A stretch of DNA of 50,912 nt, taken from contig NZ_CALSBS010000029.1 in assembly GCF_943590815.1 (NCBI RefSeq), positions 1 through 50,912 on the forward strand. Reading direction: 5' to 3'. The DNA is from Pseudocitrobacter vendiensis. Its GTDB lineage: Bacteria; Pseudomonadota; Gammaproteobacteria; Enterobacterales; Enterobacteriaceae. This document shows positions 19,246-28,744 of this stretch, piece by piece; positions within the stretch are counted from its first letter, which is position 1; the number at the start of each line of letters is the position of its first letter. Below the pieces are notes generated by a model. That model did not search any database and was not told the DNA's origin. It saw only the letters and a program-made list of their open reading frames with translations. Made by a program: the position numbers and the translations under genes.

Positions 19246-20037
19246 ATGCCCGTTTTTGCCCTGCTCGCGCTTGTCGCCTACTCCATCAGCCTGGCGCTGA
19301 TCATCCCCGGTTTGCTGCAAAAAAACAGCGGCTGGCGGCGTATGGCTATTCTTTCTGCCGTTATCGCGCTGATCTGCCACGCTTTCGCGCTGGAAGCACG
19401 CATTTTACCCGGCGGCGAGAATGGTCAAAATCTGAGCCTGCTCAATGTGGGTTCGCTGGTCAGTCTGATGATTTGTACGGTGATGACAATTGTCGCCTCA
19501 CGCAATCGTGGCTGGCTGCTATTGCCGATTGTGTACGCTTTTGCGTTAATTAATCTGGCGTTTGCGACCTTTGTCCCAAATGAATACATCACCCATCTGG
19601 AGGCCACGCCGGGCATGATGGTGCATATCGGCCTGTCGCTGTTTGCCTATGCGACGCTGATTATCGCCGCGCTCTACGCCCTTCAACTCGCGTGGATTGA
19701 CTACCAGTTGAAAAACAAAAAGCTGGCCTTCAGCCACGAAATGCCGCCGCTGATGAGCATTGAACGTAAAATGTTTCATATCACGCAGGTAGGCGTGGTG
19801 TTGCTTACACTGACCCTGTGCACCGGCCTGTTTTACATGCATAACCTCTTTAGCATGGAAAACATCGACAAAGCCGTGCTCTCTATCGTGGCCTGGTTTG
19901 TCTACATCGTGCTGCTGTGGGGCCACTATCATGAAGGATGGCGTGGACGCCGCGTCGTGTGGTTTAACGTCGCTGGTGCGGGCATTCTGACCATGGCCTA
20001 TTTCGGTAGCCGGGTCATTCAACAGCTTGTCGGCTAG
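19246..20037 (+). CDS. ypjD: YpjD/CorE, cytochrome c assembly-like membrane protein
   Basis: A 263-residue inner membrane protein with about eight helices, of the CcmC/CcsA-like cytochrome c assembly family, equal in length to E. coli YpjD. The E. coli protein is called CorE because, with YfjD/CorB, it has been linked to cobalt resistance and magnesium/cobalt efflux. No haem-binding tryptophan-rich (WWD) motif is apparent. I chose the ATG at 19246 (MPVFALLAL) by analogy. It is divergent from ffh and lies 20 bp before yfjD in what is probably one operon. Confidence 0.93.
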   Translation: MPVFALLALVAYSISLALIIPGLLQKNSGWRRMAILSAVIALICHAFALEARILPGGENGQNLSLLNVGSLVSLMICTVMTIVASRNRGWLLLPIVYAFALINLAFATFVPNEYITHLEATPGMMVHIGLSLFAYATLIIAALYALQLAWIDYQLKNKKLAFSHEMPPLMSIERKMFHITQVGVVLLTLTLCTGLFYMHNLFSMENIDKAVLSIVAWFVYIVLLWGHYHEGWRGRRVVWFNVAGAGILTMAYFGSRVIQQLVG

Positions 20038-20057
20038 ACACAACTAAGGAACACCTT

Positions 20058-21344
20058 TTGGAACATATCTCCACCACCACACTGATCGTCACACTGATCA
20101 TTATGGTGGTCATCTCCGCCTATTTCTCCGGTTCGGAGACAGGCATGATGACGCTCAACCGCTATCGTCTGCGCCATCTTGCCAAGCAAGGCAATCGCCA
20201 GGCGAAGCGCGTTGAAAAACTGCTGCGTAAACCAGATCGCTTAATTAGCCTGGTGCTTATTGGCAATAACCTGGTCAACATTCTGGCCTCCGCGCTGGGC
20301 ACCATTGTCGGGATGCGTCTTTATGGCGATGCGGGCGTGGCGATTGCCACCGGTGTCCTGACTTTTGTGGTACTGGTATTTGCTGAAGTATTGCCAAAAA
20401 CCATTGCCGCGCTCTACCCGGAGAAAGTGGCCTACCCCAGCAGTGTCCTGCTCGCCCCGTTACAAATTCTGATGATGCCGCTGGTGTGGCTGCTCAATAT
20501 GATCACCCGCCTGCTGATGCGCATGATGGGGATAAAAACCGACACCGTGATGAGCAGCTCGTTGAGCAAAGATGAACTGCGTACTCTGGTGAATGAATCA
20601 CGATCGCAAATCTCGCGCCGCAATCAGGACATGTTGCTGTCGGTACTGGATCTCGAAAAAGTGAGCGTCGATGACATTATGGTGCCGCGCAATGAAATCG
20701 TCGGTATCGACATCAACGATGACTGGAAGTCGATTGTTCGTCAGCTCACCCATTCTCCACACGGACGCATCGTGCTGTATCGCGACTCGCTGGACGATGC
20801 CATCAGCATGCTGCGCGTGCGCGAAGCCTGGCGCTTAATGCAGGAGAAAAAAGAGTTCACTAAAGAGGTGATGCTGCGCGCCGCCGATGAAATTTACTAT
20901 GTGCCGGAAGGCACGCCGCTCAGCGTTCAACTGGTAAAATTCCAGCGTAATAAAAAGAAAGTCGGCCTGGTGGTTGATGAATATGGCGATATTCAGGGGC
21001 TGGTAACGGTCGAAGATATTCTCGAAGAGATTGTCGGCGACTTCACCACATCGATGTCCCCCACCCTGGCGGAAGAAGTGACGCCGCAGAATGACGGCTC
21101 GGTCATCATTGAAGGCAGCGCCAACGTCCGTGAACTCAACAAAGCCTTTAACTGGCATATGCCGGAAGACGAAGCGCGTACCATTAATGGCATGATCCTC
21201 GAAGCGCTGGAAGAGATCCCGGCGGCCGGTACTCGCGTGCGCATTGACCAGTACGATATTGATATTCTCGACGTACAGGACAACATGATCAAACAGGTCA
21301 AGGTAATGCCAGTGAAGCCCTTGCGAGAGAGCGTGCAGTCCTGA
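20058..21344 (+). CDS. yfjD: YfjD/CorB, CNNM-type transporter-associated protein
   Basis: A 428-residue membrane protein of the HlyC/CorC (CNNM) family. It has the DUF21 membrane domain (about 1-180, with SGSETGMMTLNR and GNNLVNILAS), a CBS-domain pair (about 195-325), and the C-terminal CorC_HlyC domain (about 340-420). Family members export or exchange magnesium; E. coli CorB is tied to magnesium/cobalt resistance. The start codon is TTG (20058), supported by AAGGA nine bases upstream and by exact agreement with E. coli (MEHISTTTL). It follows ypjD by 20 bp. Confidence 0.95.
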   Translation: MEHISTTTLIVTLIIMVVISAYFSGSETGMMTLNRYRLRHLAKQGNRQAKRVEKLLRKPDRLISLVLIGNNLVNILASALGTIVGMRLYGDAGVAIATGVLTFVVLVFAEVLPKTIAALYPEKVAYPSSVLLAPLQILMMPLVWLLNMITRLLMRMMGIKTDTVMSSSLSKDELRTLVNESRSQISRRNQDMLLSVLDLEKVSVDDIMVPRNEIVGIDINDDWKSIVRQLTHSPHGRIVLYRDSLDDAISMLRVREAWRLMQEKKEFTKEVMLRAADEIYYVPEGTPLSVQLVKFQRNKKKVGLVVDEYGDIQGLVTVEDILEEIVGDFTTSMSPTLAEEVTPQNDGSVIIEGSANVRELNKAFNWHMPEDEARTINGMILEALEEIPAAGTRVRIDQYDIDILDVQDNMIKQVKVMPVKPLRESVQS

Positions 21345-21352
21345 TAACACTA

Positions 21353-21372
21353 AAACGGCCCCTCGGGGCCGT
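21353..21372. terminator. Bidirectional terminator between yfjD and the EAL gene
   Basis: AACGGCCCC and GGGGCCGTT pair around TC (21353-21372). T-rich sequence flanks it on the plus side (GTT) and TTTTAG on the minus side. It separates the two convergent genes. Confidence 0.8.
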
Positions 21373-21374
21373 TG

Positions 21375-23144
21375 TTACATCCACTTCTCCAGCCACGCTT
21401 CCAGTTGTGCCGCCGTTTTAGGACGCGCAAAGAAATAGCCCTGCGCCTCATCGCAGGCATAGTCACTGATAATCCGCGCGGTAGATTCATCTTCCACCCC
21501 TTCCGCCAGCACCCGGTAACCCAGCTCTTTCAGCATGCGAATAACGTTACGCACAATGACGCGTCGCGAAGGCTCTTTGAGTAGATCGTCAATCAGTGAT
21601 TTATCCAGCTTGATTGTATCGAGCGGAATACGCAGCAGATAATTGAGGTTGCTGTAACCCGCGCCAAAATCATCCAGTGAGACCGTAAAACCATACTTAC
21701 GCAGCAAACGTAACTCTTCCAGCACCTGAGAACTGGCCAACAGTTTTTCCGTTTCCAGACATTCAACACCCAGCATGCTGTTCATCAACCCAGCCTGTGT
21801 CATTTTCTCCAGCAAGCGCCGGGTAAAGTTTTCGCGCTTGAGATCCAGCACGCTGATGTTAATCGAGGCAGGTAATGTAATATCTTTCCTTTTCCACTCA
21901 GCCAGTTGGCTAATAGCGTGATCAATGACCCAATCGGTGAGCTCAACCATCAGGCTGGTGTTCTCAATTAGCGGCAGAAAACTTCCTGGGGGAATAATCC
22001 CGCGCTCCGAGTGATTCCAGCGGATCAGAGCCTCAAGCGCGACGGGGTGCCCGGAAGGAAGCGACACCTTCGGTTGCCAGACCAGATAGAGCCCGCGATC
22101 TTTACGAATAGCCTCGGTCAGGTCGTTGAGCAGATAAAAGTCTTCGTTACGACGGCAATCGTCGTCCTGATTATAAATACCCCAACGTAGCCGGTTGTGC
22201 CGGGCTTCATACAGCGCGCTCTCAGCCTGACGCAGAATTTCATGTCCGGAACAGATAGGCAATGTAATCGCCGTTTCGCCGACATAAATCTTTAAATCAA
22301 TAGTGACAGCATCAGAGAGATGCGCCTGCAGGGCCATTAACTGCTGTTCACGACGCTGGCGATCGGACGGTGTGAGTGGTTTTGAATAGAGCGCAAAGCG
22401 CCCGGCACTCAGCATATACAGCTTTTCGCACCGCGAAAGTTGCAACACCCGCAGCAGTGCCTGACTAATATCCTTCACCAGCGTGTTAAGCCGACTGGTG
22501 CCCATCACCCGGGCGATATCATCAGATTGCGTCACACCAATGCACTCAATCACCATCAACGAATTGCCGGGGCACTCTTCCGCAAACGATTCATCCTGCA
22601 AATCATTGATCAACTGATGCATGTTTGGCAGGCCACTATTGAGATCGGTCAATGCGACATCCAGCCATGACTCAATAAAGCTGGAAACCAGTTCTGCAAT
22701 GAAGGTCAATGAGGTCAACTCTTCGCAGGTTAAATCGCGAGGAACCGTATCGACCACGCAATAGGTTCCCATTGTGCAGCCATTTTTAAAGGTCAGCGGC
22801 ATCCCCGCGTAAAAGCGTAACCCAGGGTCGCCCACCACCATTGGGTGCTCACAAAAACGTGCATCCTGCAGCGTATCGGGGACAATGACCGGCTTTTGGG
22901 TATCTACAACATACTGGCAGAATGTGAACTGTCTTGGCTTCGGTGCCATCGAAATCTGATGCGATACAATCACATTGCGCGTCTTGTCATCCAGCACAGA
23001 AATGTAACCCGCTGGCATATGGAAAAGTGATGTGGTGAGTTGCAAGAAATGACGAAGAACATCGTCGCGCGTTTTATCCTGACGTACTAAAACCCCCACC
23101 TCATCGGGGGGAAGCGCACGGGTCTTTACATCCGACTCCAGCAT
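21375..23144 (-). CDS. GAF-GGDEF(degenerate)-EAL cyclic di-GMP phosphodiesterase
   Basis: A 589-residue soluble signalling protein predicted to hydrolyse cyclic di-GMP. It has an N-terminal GAF domain (about 25-160), which may sense a small ligand or redox state (it contains FCQYVV and TYCVVD cysteines), a degenerate GGDEF domain (about 165-325, with SAGRF at 246-250 in place of GGDEF), and an EAL domain (about 335-585). The catalytic set appears intact: Glu371 in EALIRW, Asn429, Glu near 461-466, Asp491-Asp492 in LDDFGAGYS, Lys512, Glu548 and Gln568. There is no membrane segment. E. coli K-12 has no gene here, between yfjD and grpE. I do not assign a gene symbol. Confidence 0.88.
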   Translation of the reverse strand: MLESDVKTRALPPDEVGVLVRQDKTRDDVLRHFLQLTTSLFHMPAGYISVLDDKTRNVIVSHQISMAPKPRQFTFCQYVVDTQKPVIVPDTLQDARFCEHPMVVGDPGLRFYAGMPLTFKNGCTMGTYCVVDTVPRDLTCEELTSLTFIAELVSSFIESWLDVALTDLNSGLPNMHQLINDLQDESFAEECPGNSLMVIECIGVTQSDDIARVMGTSRLNTLVKDISQALLRVLQLSRCEKLYMLSAGRFALYSKPLTPSDRQRREQQLMALQAHLSDAVTIDLKIYVGETAITLPICSGHEILRQAESALYEARHNRLRWGIYNQDDDCRRNEDFYLLNDLTEAIRKDRGLYLVWQPKVSLPSGHPVALEALIRWNHSERGIIPPGSFLPLIENTSLMVELTDWVIDHAISQLAEWKRKDITLPASINISVLDLKRENFTRRLLEKMTQAGLMNSMLGVECLETEKLLASSQVLEELRLLRKYGFTVSLDDFGAGYSNLNYLLRIPLDTIKLDKSLIDDLLKEPSRRVIVRNVIRMLKELGYRVLAEGVEDESTARIISDYACDEAQGYFFARPKTAAQLEAWLEKWM

Positions 23145-23236
23145 AAATGTCCCTCTTCATGTGAGCCTGTGAAGAGGCAGTATAAAACGCCCGCAACGGC
23201 GGACAAATATCAGGCCTAAGCCTTCGAAAGTAAAAA

Positions 23237-23255
23237 AGCCCTCACGAGGAGGGCT
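23237..23255 (-). terminator. Distal hairpin/terminator after grpE
   Basis: AGCCCTC and GAGGGCT pair around CACGA; on the minus strand the stem is followed by TTTTTTAC. It is a good Rho-independent terminator for transcripts from grpE. It is nearly identical to the hairpin at 23410-23428 (17 of 19 bases), and the two flank a REP pair. Confidence 0.8.
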
Positions 23256-23280
23256 TGAGACTGGCGACAAACGCAACATT

Positions 23281-23380
23281 GCCTGATGCGCTACGCTTAT
23301 CAGGCCTACCTGGTTTCGGCAATATATTGAATTTGCATTATTTTGTAGGCTGGATAAGGCGTTTACGCCGCATCCGGCAA
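23281..23380. repeat. REP/BIME pair
   Basis: Two REP units in opposite orientation: GCCTGATGCGCTACGCTTA...CAGGCCTAC (23281-23309) and TGTAGGCTGGATAAGGCG...CGCATCCGGCAA (23344-23380). They form a typical extragenic BIME between grpE and the EAL gene; such elements serve as 3' mRNA stabilisers and as gyrase or IHF sites. Confidence 0.88.
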
Positions 23381-23409
23381 GAACAAATCGCACTTTGTCA
23401 TCGATCTGA

Positions 23410-23428
23410 AGCCCTCATGAAGAGGGCT
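23410..23428 (-). terminator. Hairpin directly after grpE
   Basis: AGCCCTC and GAGGGCT pair around ATGAA, 24 bp after the grpE stop. On the minus strand the following bases are TCAGATCG, so it lacks a T tract and is likely not a terminator on its own. It resembles the hairpin at 23237. Confidence 0.6.
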
Positions 23429-23451
23429 TCTGGAACAGTGCGACTGGGCGG

Positions 23452-24045
23452 TTACGCTTTCGCTTTCGCGACGGAAACCATCGCCGCGCGGATGGTACGT
23501 CCGTTCAGCGTATAGCCTTTCTGCATTACCATCAGTACCTTACCCGGCGCGATGTCTTCAGATTCCACCATCGCAATCGCCTGGTGTACGTTCGGGTCCA
23601 TCGGCACGTCGATCGCATCAACGACCTGAACGCCGAATTTACCCACCACATCGAGCATGGATTTACGGGTCAGTTCGATACCTTCGATCATCGCCGCCAT
23701 ATCGGTATTGTCTTTGTTCGCCACTTCCAGCGCGCGGTCCAGGCTATCCAGTACCGGCAGCAGTTCGTTGACGAATTTTTCCAGCGCAAATTTGTGCGCC
23801 TTTTCGATGTCGAGTTCAGTACGGCGACGCAGGTTTTCCATTTCCGCTTTGATACGCAACACACCGTCACGCTCACGCGTCTGGGATTCCGCTAACTGTG
23901 CTTCCAGATTCGCAATTTTTTCATCGCGCGGATCCACCTGCTCAGCAGACGCGTCAGACTCTACAGCTTCAACGTCATCATGCTGTTCCGTGATAATTTC
24001 TTCCGGGGCTTGCCCCTCAGGCGTTTTCTGTTCTTTACTGCTCAT
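23452..24045 (-). CDS. grpE: GrpE, nucleotide exchange factor of DnaK
   Basis: GrpE releases ADP from DnaK and acts as the thermosensor of the DnaK-DnaJ-GrpE machine. The start at 24045 ([11 protein letters not shown]) gives 197 residues as in E. coli. It has an acidic N-terminal tail, a long coiled-coil dimer helix (about 40-135) and a C-terminal beta domain with [13 protein letters not shown] and [14 protein letters not shown]. The C-terminal half shows more changes from E. coli than its neighbours (for example [11 protein letters not shown]). Its sigma-32 promoter lies between it and the divergent nadK. Confidence 0.98.
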   Translation of the reverse strand: MSSKEQKTPEGQAPEEIITEQHDDVEAVESDASAEQVDPRDEKIANLEAQLAESQTRERDGVLRIKAEMENLRRRTELDIEKAHKFALEKFVNELLPVLDSLDRALEVANKDNTDMAAMIEGIELTRKSMLDVVGKFGVQVVDAIDVPMDPNVHQAIAMVESEDIAPGKVLMVMQKGYTLNGRTIRAAMVSVAKAKA

Positions 24046-24091
24046 GAATTTCTCCGCGTTTTTTTTCGCAATCATCTCGCTAACTTGGCTT

Positions 24092-24120
24092 ATTATGGGG
24101 ATAAGATTCCGCGTTTCAAG
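24092..24120 (-). promoter_or_regulatory. Sigma-32 heat-shock promoter of grpE
   Basis: On the minus strand CTTGAAA (24114-24120) and CCCCATAAT (24092-24100) are 13 bp apart. Both elements are at or near the sigma-32 consensus. It lies 46 bp upstream of the grpE start and 48 bp upstream of the divergent nadK start. Confidence 0.9.
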
Positions 24121-24168
24121 GGAAGCTCTCACATTGTCATCAATCTTCGGCACAAGGACCTTCAGAAA

Positions 24169-25047
24169 ATGAACAATCATTTCAAGTGTATCGGTATCGT
24201 AGGGCACCCTCGCCATCCGACCGCCCTGACCACTCATGAAATGCTCTATCGCTGGCTGAGCACCAAAGGCTACGAAGTGATTGTTGAACGCCAGATTGCT
24301 AAAGAGCTGAAGCTAGAGAACGTACAAACCGGCACGCTGGCAGAAATTGGCCAGAAGGCCTGTCTTGCGGTGGTCGTGGGCGGCGATGGCAATATGCTGG
24401 GCGCGGCGCGCACCCTGGCACGCTACGATATTAAAGTGATCGGTATTAACCGTGGCAACCTCGGCTTCCTGACCGACCTCGACCCGGACAACGCCCATCA
24501 ACAATTAGCCGACGTACTGGAAGGCAATTACATCACCGAGAAACGTTTCCTGCTGGAAGCGCAGGTATGCCAGCAGGATTGCCAAAAGCGCATCAGCACC
24601 GCCATTAATGAAGTGGTTCTGCATCCGGGCAAAGTGGCGCATATGATTGAGTTCGAGGTGTATATTGATGAAACCTTTGCCTTCTCGCAGCGCTCCGATG
24701 GCCTGATTATCTCGACGCCGACCGGTTCTACCGCCTACTCCCTTTCGGCAGGCGGCCCAATTCTGACGCCATCGCTGGATGCCATCACCCTGGTGCCCAT
24801 GTTCCCGCACACGCTCTCGGCGCGTCCGCTGGTGATTAACAGCAGCAGCACCATCCGACTGCGTTTCTCGCATCGCCGTAATGACCTGGAGATCAGCTGT
24901 GACAGCCAGATTGCCTTGCCGATTCAGGAAGGGGAAGATGTATTGATTCGTCGCAGTGATTATCACCTGAATCTGATACACCCGAAAGATTACAGCTATT
25001 TCAATACATTAAGCACCAAGCTCGGCTGGTCAAAAAAATTGTTTTAA
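24169..25047 (+). CDS. nadK: NAD kinase
   Basis: NadK phosphorylates NAD to NADP with ATP, the only route to NADP. The start at 24169 ([10 protein letters not shown]) gives 292 residues as in E. coli. The GGDGN motif ([14 protein letters not shown]) holds the catalytic aspartate, and [17 protein letters not shown] is the conserved NAD-binding segment. The gene is divergent from grpE and lies 85 bp before recN, with LexA boxes in between. Confidence 0.97.
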   Translation: MNNHFKCIGIVGHPRHPTALTTHEMLYRWLSTKGYEVIVERQIAKELKLENVQTGTLAEIGQKACLAVVVGGDGNMLGAARTLARYDIKVIGINRGNLGFLTDLDPDNAHQQLADVLEGNYITEKRFLLEAQVCQQDCQKRISTAINEVVLHPGKVAHMIEFEVYIDETFAFSQRSDGLIISTPTGSTAYSLSAGGPILTPSLDAITLVPMFPHTLSARPLVINSSSTIRLRFSHRRNDLEISCDSQIALPIQEGEDVLIRRSDYHLNLIHPKDYSYFNTLSTKLGWSKKLF

Positions 25048-25064
25048 ATTTGCCGACAGCACTT

Positions 25065-25124
25065 TACTGTATAAAAAACCAGTTTATACTGTATGAAAAC
25101 ACAGTTATGGTTTTTCATACAGGA
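25065..25124 (+). promoter_or_regulatory. recN promoter with LexA (SOS) boxes
   Basis: Two full SOS boxes with CTG-N10-CAG lie at 25065-25084 and 25087-25106. A third, weaker copy at 25105-25124 (TTATGGTTTTTCATACAGGA; CAT/CAG type) overlaps the ribosome site. TTTACT (25063-25068) and TATACT (25085-25090), 16 bp apart, are the probable promoter, so LexA would cover it entirely. E. coli recN has a similar cluster and is one of the most tightly repressed, strongly induced SOS genes. Confidence 0.9.
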
Positions 25125-25132
25125 AAGCAGCT

Positions 25133-26794
25133 ATGTTGGCACAACTGACCATCAGCAACTTTGCAATCGTTCGTGAACTTGAAATCGACTTTAACGGTGG
25201 CATGACGGCCATCACCGGTGAAACCGGGGCCGGTAAATCTATTGCTATCGATGCCCTCGGTCTGTGCCTGGGTGGCCGCGCGGAAGGCGACATGGTGCGT
25301 GCGGGCGCCAGCCGTGCCGACCTCTGTGCTCGCTTTGCCCTGAAAGACACGCCCGCCGCGTTGCGCTGGCTTGAAGAAAACCAGCTTGAAGATGGCCGCG
25401 AATGTCTGCTACGCCGCGTTATCAGCAGCGACGGGCGCTCACGCGGCTTTATCAATGGCACCGCCGTACCGCTGTCGCAGCTTCGCGAACTGGGCCAGTT
25501 GTTGATTCAAATCCATGGTCAGCACGCGCACCAGCTTCTGGTCAAACCCGAACATCAGAAAACCCTGCTCGACGGCTATGCCGGCGAATCCACCCTTACG
25601 CGCCAGATGGCTGAGCATTATCATCTGTGGCATCAAAGCTGCCGCGATTTAGCGCAGCATCAGCAGCAAAGTCAGGAACGCGCCGCGCGCGCCGAACTGC
25701 TGCATTATCAGCTTAAAGAGCTAATCGAATTCAACCCGCAGCCGGGCGAATACGAGCAAATCGACGAAGAGTACAAGCGTCTGGCGAACAGTGGGCAACT
25801 GCTCTCCACCAGCCAGCATGCGCTGGCGCTGCTGGCCGACGGTGAAGACGCCAACCTGCTAAGCCAGCTCTACACCGCAAAACAGCTCACCACTGAGCTG
25901 GTCAGCATGGACAACAAACTCGCCAGCGTACTCGATATGCTGGAAGAAGCGTCCATTCAGCTAAGCGAAGCCAGCGATGAACTGCGTCACTACTGTGACC
26001 GCCTCGATCTCGACCCGAATCGCCTGTATGAACTGGAACAACGCCTGTCGCGGCAAATCGCGCTGGCGCGTAAACACCATATTTCACCCGAAGCGCTGCC
26101 CGACTTCTATCAGTCGCTGCTTGATGAGCAGCAGCAGCTTGACGATCAAAGCGACTCGCTGGAAACCCTAAAACACGCGGTGGCTCGCCACCATGAACTG
26201 GCGCTGGAAACCGCGCGTCATCTCCATACTTTGCGCCTCAATAGCGCACAGGAACTGGCGGGTCTTATCACCGACAGCATGCATGCGCTCTCTATGCCGC
26301 ACGGCGTCTTTACTATCGACGTCAGCTTTGAAGAACAGCACCTCACGGCCGACGGCGCAGACCGCATTGAGTTTCGCGTCACCACCAACCCGGGCCAGCC
26401 GCTCCAGCCTATTGCTAAAGTGGCCTCCGGCGGTGAGTTGTCGCGTATCGCGCTGGCTATTCAGGTGATTACCGCGCGTAAAATGGAAACCCCGGCGCTC
26501 ATCTTCGATGAAGTGGACGTGGGTATCAGCGGCCCGACCGCCGCCGTTGTCGGGCGCTTGCTGCGTCAGCTTGGCGAATCCACGCAGGTCATGTGTGTCA
26601 CTCACTTGCCGCAGGTGGCCGGTTGTGGTCATCACCACTTCTTTGTCAGCAAAGAAACCGACGGTGAAATGACTGAAACGCACATGCAGCCGCTGGATAA
26701 ACGCGCGCGTTTGCAGGAGCTGGCACGCCTGCTCGGCGGCAGCGAAGTCACGCGAAACACGCTGGCAAACGCGAAAGAGTTGCTGGCAGCGTAA
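25133..26794 (+). CDS. recN: RecN, SMC-like DNA repair ATPase
   Basis: RecN is an SMC-like ATPase induced early in the SOS response; it holds DNA ends or sister chromatids together during RecA-dependent double-strand-break repair. At 553 residues it matches E. coli. Walker A is at [14 protein letters not shown] (near residues 29-36), coiled-coil arms fill about 150-380, and the C-terminal half has the signature [14 protein letters not shown] and Walker [14 protein letters not shown]. The C-terminus ends in LLAA, like the E. coli protein, which is a ClpXP substrate. Control is by the LexA boxes just upstream. Confidence 0.98.
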   Translation: MLAQLTISNFAIVRELEIDFNGGMTAITGETGAGKSIAIDALGLCLGGRAEGDMVRAGASRADLCARFALKDTPAALRWLEENQLEDGRECLLRRVISSDGRSRGFINGTAVPLSQLRELGQLLIQIHGQHAHQLLVKPEHQKTLLDGYAGESTLTRQMAEHYHLWHQSCRDLAQHQQQSQERAARAELLHYQLKELIEFNPQPGEYEQIDEEYKRLANSGQLLSTSQHALALLADGEDANLLSQLYTAKQLTTELVSMDNKLASVLDMLEEASIQLSEASDELRHYCDRLDLDPNRLYELEQRLSRQIALARKHHISPEALPDFYQSLLDEQQQLDDQSDSLETLKHAVARHHELALETARHLHTLRLNSAQELAGLITDSMHALSMPHGVFTIDVSFEEQHLTADGADRIEFRVTTNPGQPLQPIAKVASGGELSRIALAIQVITARKMETPALIFDEVDVGISGPTAAVVGRLLRQLGESTQVMCVTHLPQVAGCGHHHFFVSKETDGEMTETHMQPLDKRARLQELARLLGGSEVTRNTLANAKELLAA

Positions 26795-26943
26795 ACTTTT
26801 TCGCATCCCAGGAGTCTGAGTTCACAATAAAAACGCCGTGTGACCTGGCAGCAAAAGGTTTTAAACTGACGTCAGGTCTATTATCATCGGCATATTACAT
26901 ATGAGCCGCGTACTGCTCGGGCCCGAAAAGGAATGAAATCACT

Positions 26944-27285
26944 ATGCGCTGTAAAACGCTGACTGCTGCCGCAGCGGTTCTTCTGATGTTGACCGCAGGC
27001 TGTTCCACTCTGGAGCGAGTGGTATACCGTCCTGACATCAATCAGGGAAACTATCTGGCACCTAACGATATTTCAAAAATCCGCATCGGCATGACCCAAC
27101 AACAGGTCGCTTATGCATTAGGTACGCCTATGATGTCCGATCCATTCGGCACTAATACCTGGTTCTACGTGTTCCGCCAGCAGCCGGGTCATGAAAAAGT
27201 GACGCAGCAGACGCTGACGCTCACCTTCAATAGCAGCGGTGTGCTGACCAACATTGATAACAAACCTGCGCTGACCGGCGAGTAA
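26944..27285 (+). CDS. bamE: BamE (SmpA), outer membrane assembly lipoprotein
   Basis: BamE is a small lipoprotein of the BAM complex that supports BamD-BamA interaction and binds phosphatidylglycerol. The 113 residues match E. coli. The signal peptide ends in LTAGC (Cys20), and the SmpA/OmlA fold follows (about 25-110) with [18 protein letters not shown]. It lies 149 bp after recN with its own leader and is closed by a strong terminator. It is the second BAM lipoprotein gene in the window. Confidence 0.97.
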   Translation: MRCKTLTAAAAVLLMLTAGCSTLERVVYRPDINQGNYLAPNDISKIRIGMTQQQVAYALGTPMMSDPFGTNTWFYVFRQQPGHEKVTQQTLTLTFNSSGVLTNIDNKPALTGE

Positions 27286-27296
27286 GTTCAGGCAAT

Positions 27297-27323
27297 AAAA
27301 AAGCGCTCACTGAGCGCTTTTTT
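27297..27323 (+). terminator. bamE terminator (bidirectional)
   Basis: AAAAAAGCGCTCA and TGAGCGCTTTTTT pair around a short CT-containing loop. A/T tracts on both sides make it usable for bamE and for the convergent ratA-rnfH operon. Confidence 0.93.
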
Positions 27324-27348
27324 TGTTTCTGGCGGCTGAAGTGTGGCA

Positions 27349-27642
27349 TCAGGCTTTGCCGGCTGACTTCTCCGCTCGCTGGCGACGCAGTTCTTTCGGA
27401 TCGGCAATCAGCGGGCGATAAATCTCAACCCTGTCGCCATCCTGCACTGCGTCCTGTAATTTCACCGGGCGGCTATAGATACCCACTTTGTTCTTCGCAA
27501 GATCGATATCGTCACGCAGCGTCAGAATGCCGCTCGCCAGAATCGCCTGCTCAACGGTGGCGCCCTCTTCCAGCGTCACACGTTGCAAATACTGTTTTTG
27601 CGGCAGCGCGTAGGCCACTTCAACCACAATCTTACCCGGCAC
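27349..27642 (-). CDS. rnfH: RnfH family ubiquitin-like protein
   Basis: A 97-residue protein of the RnfH/UPF0125 family with a beta-grasp, ubiquitin-like fold (YfjF in E. coli). It forms a conserved antitoxin-like pair with ratA in gene order, but its biochemical role is not settled; E. coli work did not show that it neutralises RatA. The core [18 protein letters not shown] and [10 protein letters not shown] are recognisable. Its start overlaps the end of ratA by 11 bp. Confidence 0.92.
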   Translation of the reverse strand: MPGKIVVEVAYALPQKQYLQRVTLEEGATVEQAILASGILTLRDDIDLAKNKVGIYSRPVKLQDAVQDGDRVEIYRPLIADPKELRRQRAEKSAGKA

Positions 27643-28069
27643 TGTAAACCTCTCTGGCGCGCATCGTGAATGCCTGAACCATGTTCAGCGCCAGCTCTTT
27701 AAAGATACGACCAAACGCCATCTCAATCAGCTTATTGGTAAATTCGAAATCAAGATGGAACTCGATTTTACAGGCATCCTGACTGAGCGGGATAAACTTC
27801 CAGCCACCAATCAGTTTTTTAAATGGCCCATCCACCAGTTGCATCAAAATGCTCTGGTTGCTGGTAAGGATATTCCGCGTCGTGAACGTCTTGCTGATAC
27901 CGGCCTTCGACACGTCCACTGCCGCCGTCATTTGCGTCGGGCCCGACTCCAGCACGCGGCTTCCGGTGCAGCCAGGTAAGAAATCAGGATAAGCATTAAC
28001 GTCGTTGACGAGGGTATACATTTGCTCCGCGCTATAGGGCACCAGCGCAGTACGGCTAATCTGAGGCAT
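27632..28069 (-). CDS. ratA: RatA, START-like ribosome association toxin
   Basis: RatA (YfjG) is reported in E. coli to bind 50S subunits and block 70S formation; it belongs to the polyketide cyclase/START-like fold, and eukaryotic relatives (Coq10) bind coenzyme Q. I favour the ATG at 28069 ([12 protein letters not shown], 145 residues), where homology begins and GGAA lies upstream. A frame extended to 28108 (158 residues) is commonly annotated. The conserved [13 protein letters not shown] and [12 protein letters not shown] are visible. It is divergent from smpB and coupled to rnfH. Confidence 0.92.
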   Translation of the reverse strand: MPQISRTALVPYSAEQMYTLVNDVNAYPDFLPGCTGSRVLESGPTQMTAAVDVSKAGISKTFTTRNILTSNQSILMQLVDGPFKKLIGGWKFIPLSQDACKIEFHLDFEFTNKLIEMAFGRIFKELALNMVQAFTMRAREVYSAG

Positions 28070-28218
28070 AGCAATTTCCATGTTCGAACTCGGGCTAAAT
28101 AGTATCATTTATCTACGGTTAAAAAAAACGTTCCGCGGCAACTCGTGCTAAGATAGCGCATTGCGCCTCGCGGGAGCTTGAGGCAGATGTGTACGAACTG
28201 CGATGACTTCAGGATATT

Positions 28219-28701
28219 ATGACTAAGAAAAAAGCACACAAACCTGGATCGGCCACCATTGCGCTGAACAAACGCGCCCGCCACGATTACTTTATTGAAG
28301 AAGAGTACGAAGCGGGCCTCGCGCTGCAGGGCTGGGAAGTAAAATCCCTGCGTGCCGGTAAAGCCAACATTGGCGATAGCTACGTGATCCTGAAAGATGG
28401 CGAAGCCTACCTCTTTGGCGCAAACTTCACGCCGCTGACGGTCGCGTCATCCCACTACGTTTGCGACCCCACGCGTACCCGTAAGCTGTTACTGAATCAG
28501 CGTGAACTGGATACCCTTATCGGCCAGATCAACCGCGACGGGTACACGGTCGTTGCCCTGTCACTGTACTGGAAGAATGCCTGGTGCAAAGTCAAAATCG
28601 GCGTGGCAAAAGGTAAGCAGCAACACGATAAGCGTAACGATGTGAAAGATCGCGAGTGGAAGCTGGACAAAGCTCGCATCATGAAAAACGCCGGGCGCTA
28701 A
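28219..28701 (+). CDS. smpB: SmpB, tmRNA-binding protein
   Basis: SmpB binds the tRNA-like part of tmRNA and places it in the A site of stalled ribosomes, starting trans-translation. The 160 residues match E. coli, with an OB-fold core ([31 protein letters not shown]) and a basic C-terminal tail that enters the mRNA channel. In E. coli ssrA follows directly; here the bap locus of about 17 kb separates the two. Confidence 0.98.
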   Translation: MTKKKAHKPGSATIALNKRARHDYFIEEEYEAGLALQGWEVKSLRAGKANIGDSYVILKDGEAYLFGANFTPLTVASSHYVCDPTRTRKLLLNQRELDTLIGQINRDGYTVVALSLYWKNAWCKVKIGVAKGKQQHDKRNDVKDREWKLDKARIMKNAGR

Positions 28702-28710
28702 AAACGTTAT

Positions 28711-28741
28711 ACACCCGTAGCCTGGAAAGGTACGGGTGTTT
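28711..28741 (+). terminator. smpB terminator
   Basis: ACACCCGTA (28711-28719) and TACGGGTGT (28731-28739) form a perfect 9-bp stem with an 11-base loop, followed only by TTGTC. It is a hairpin 9 bp after the smpB stop with a weak T tract. Confidence 0.7.
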
Positions 28742-28744
28742 GTC

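Noticed and set aside
19033-19380. N-terminal extension of ffh to 19380
   Set aside because: The extra 116 residues show no resemblance to the SRP family and overlap the divergent ypjD start; the family start is at 19032.
23980-24168. Longer nadK reading frame starting upstream at 23980
   Set aside because: The extension overlaps the grpE start and its sigma-32 promoter; homology to NadK begins at the ATG at 24169.
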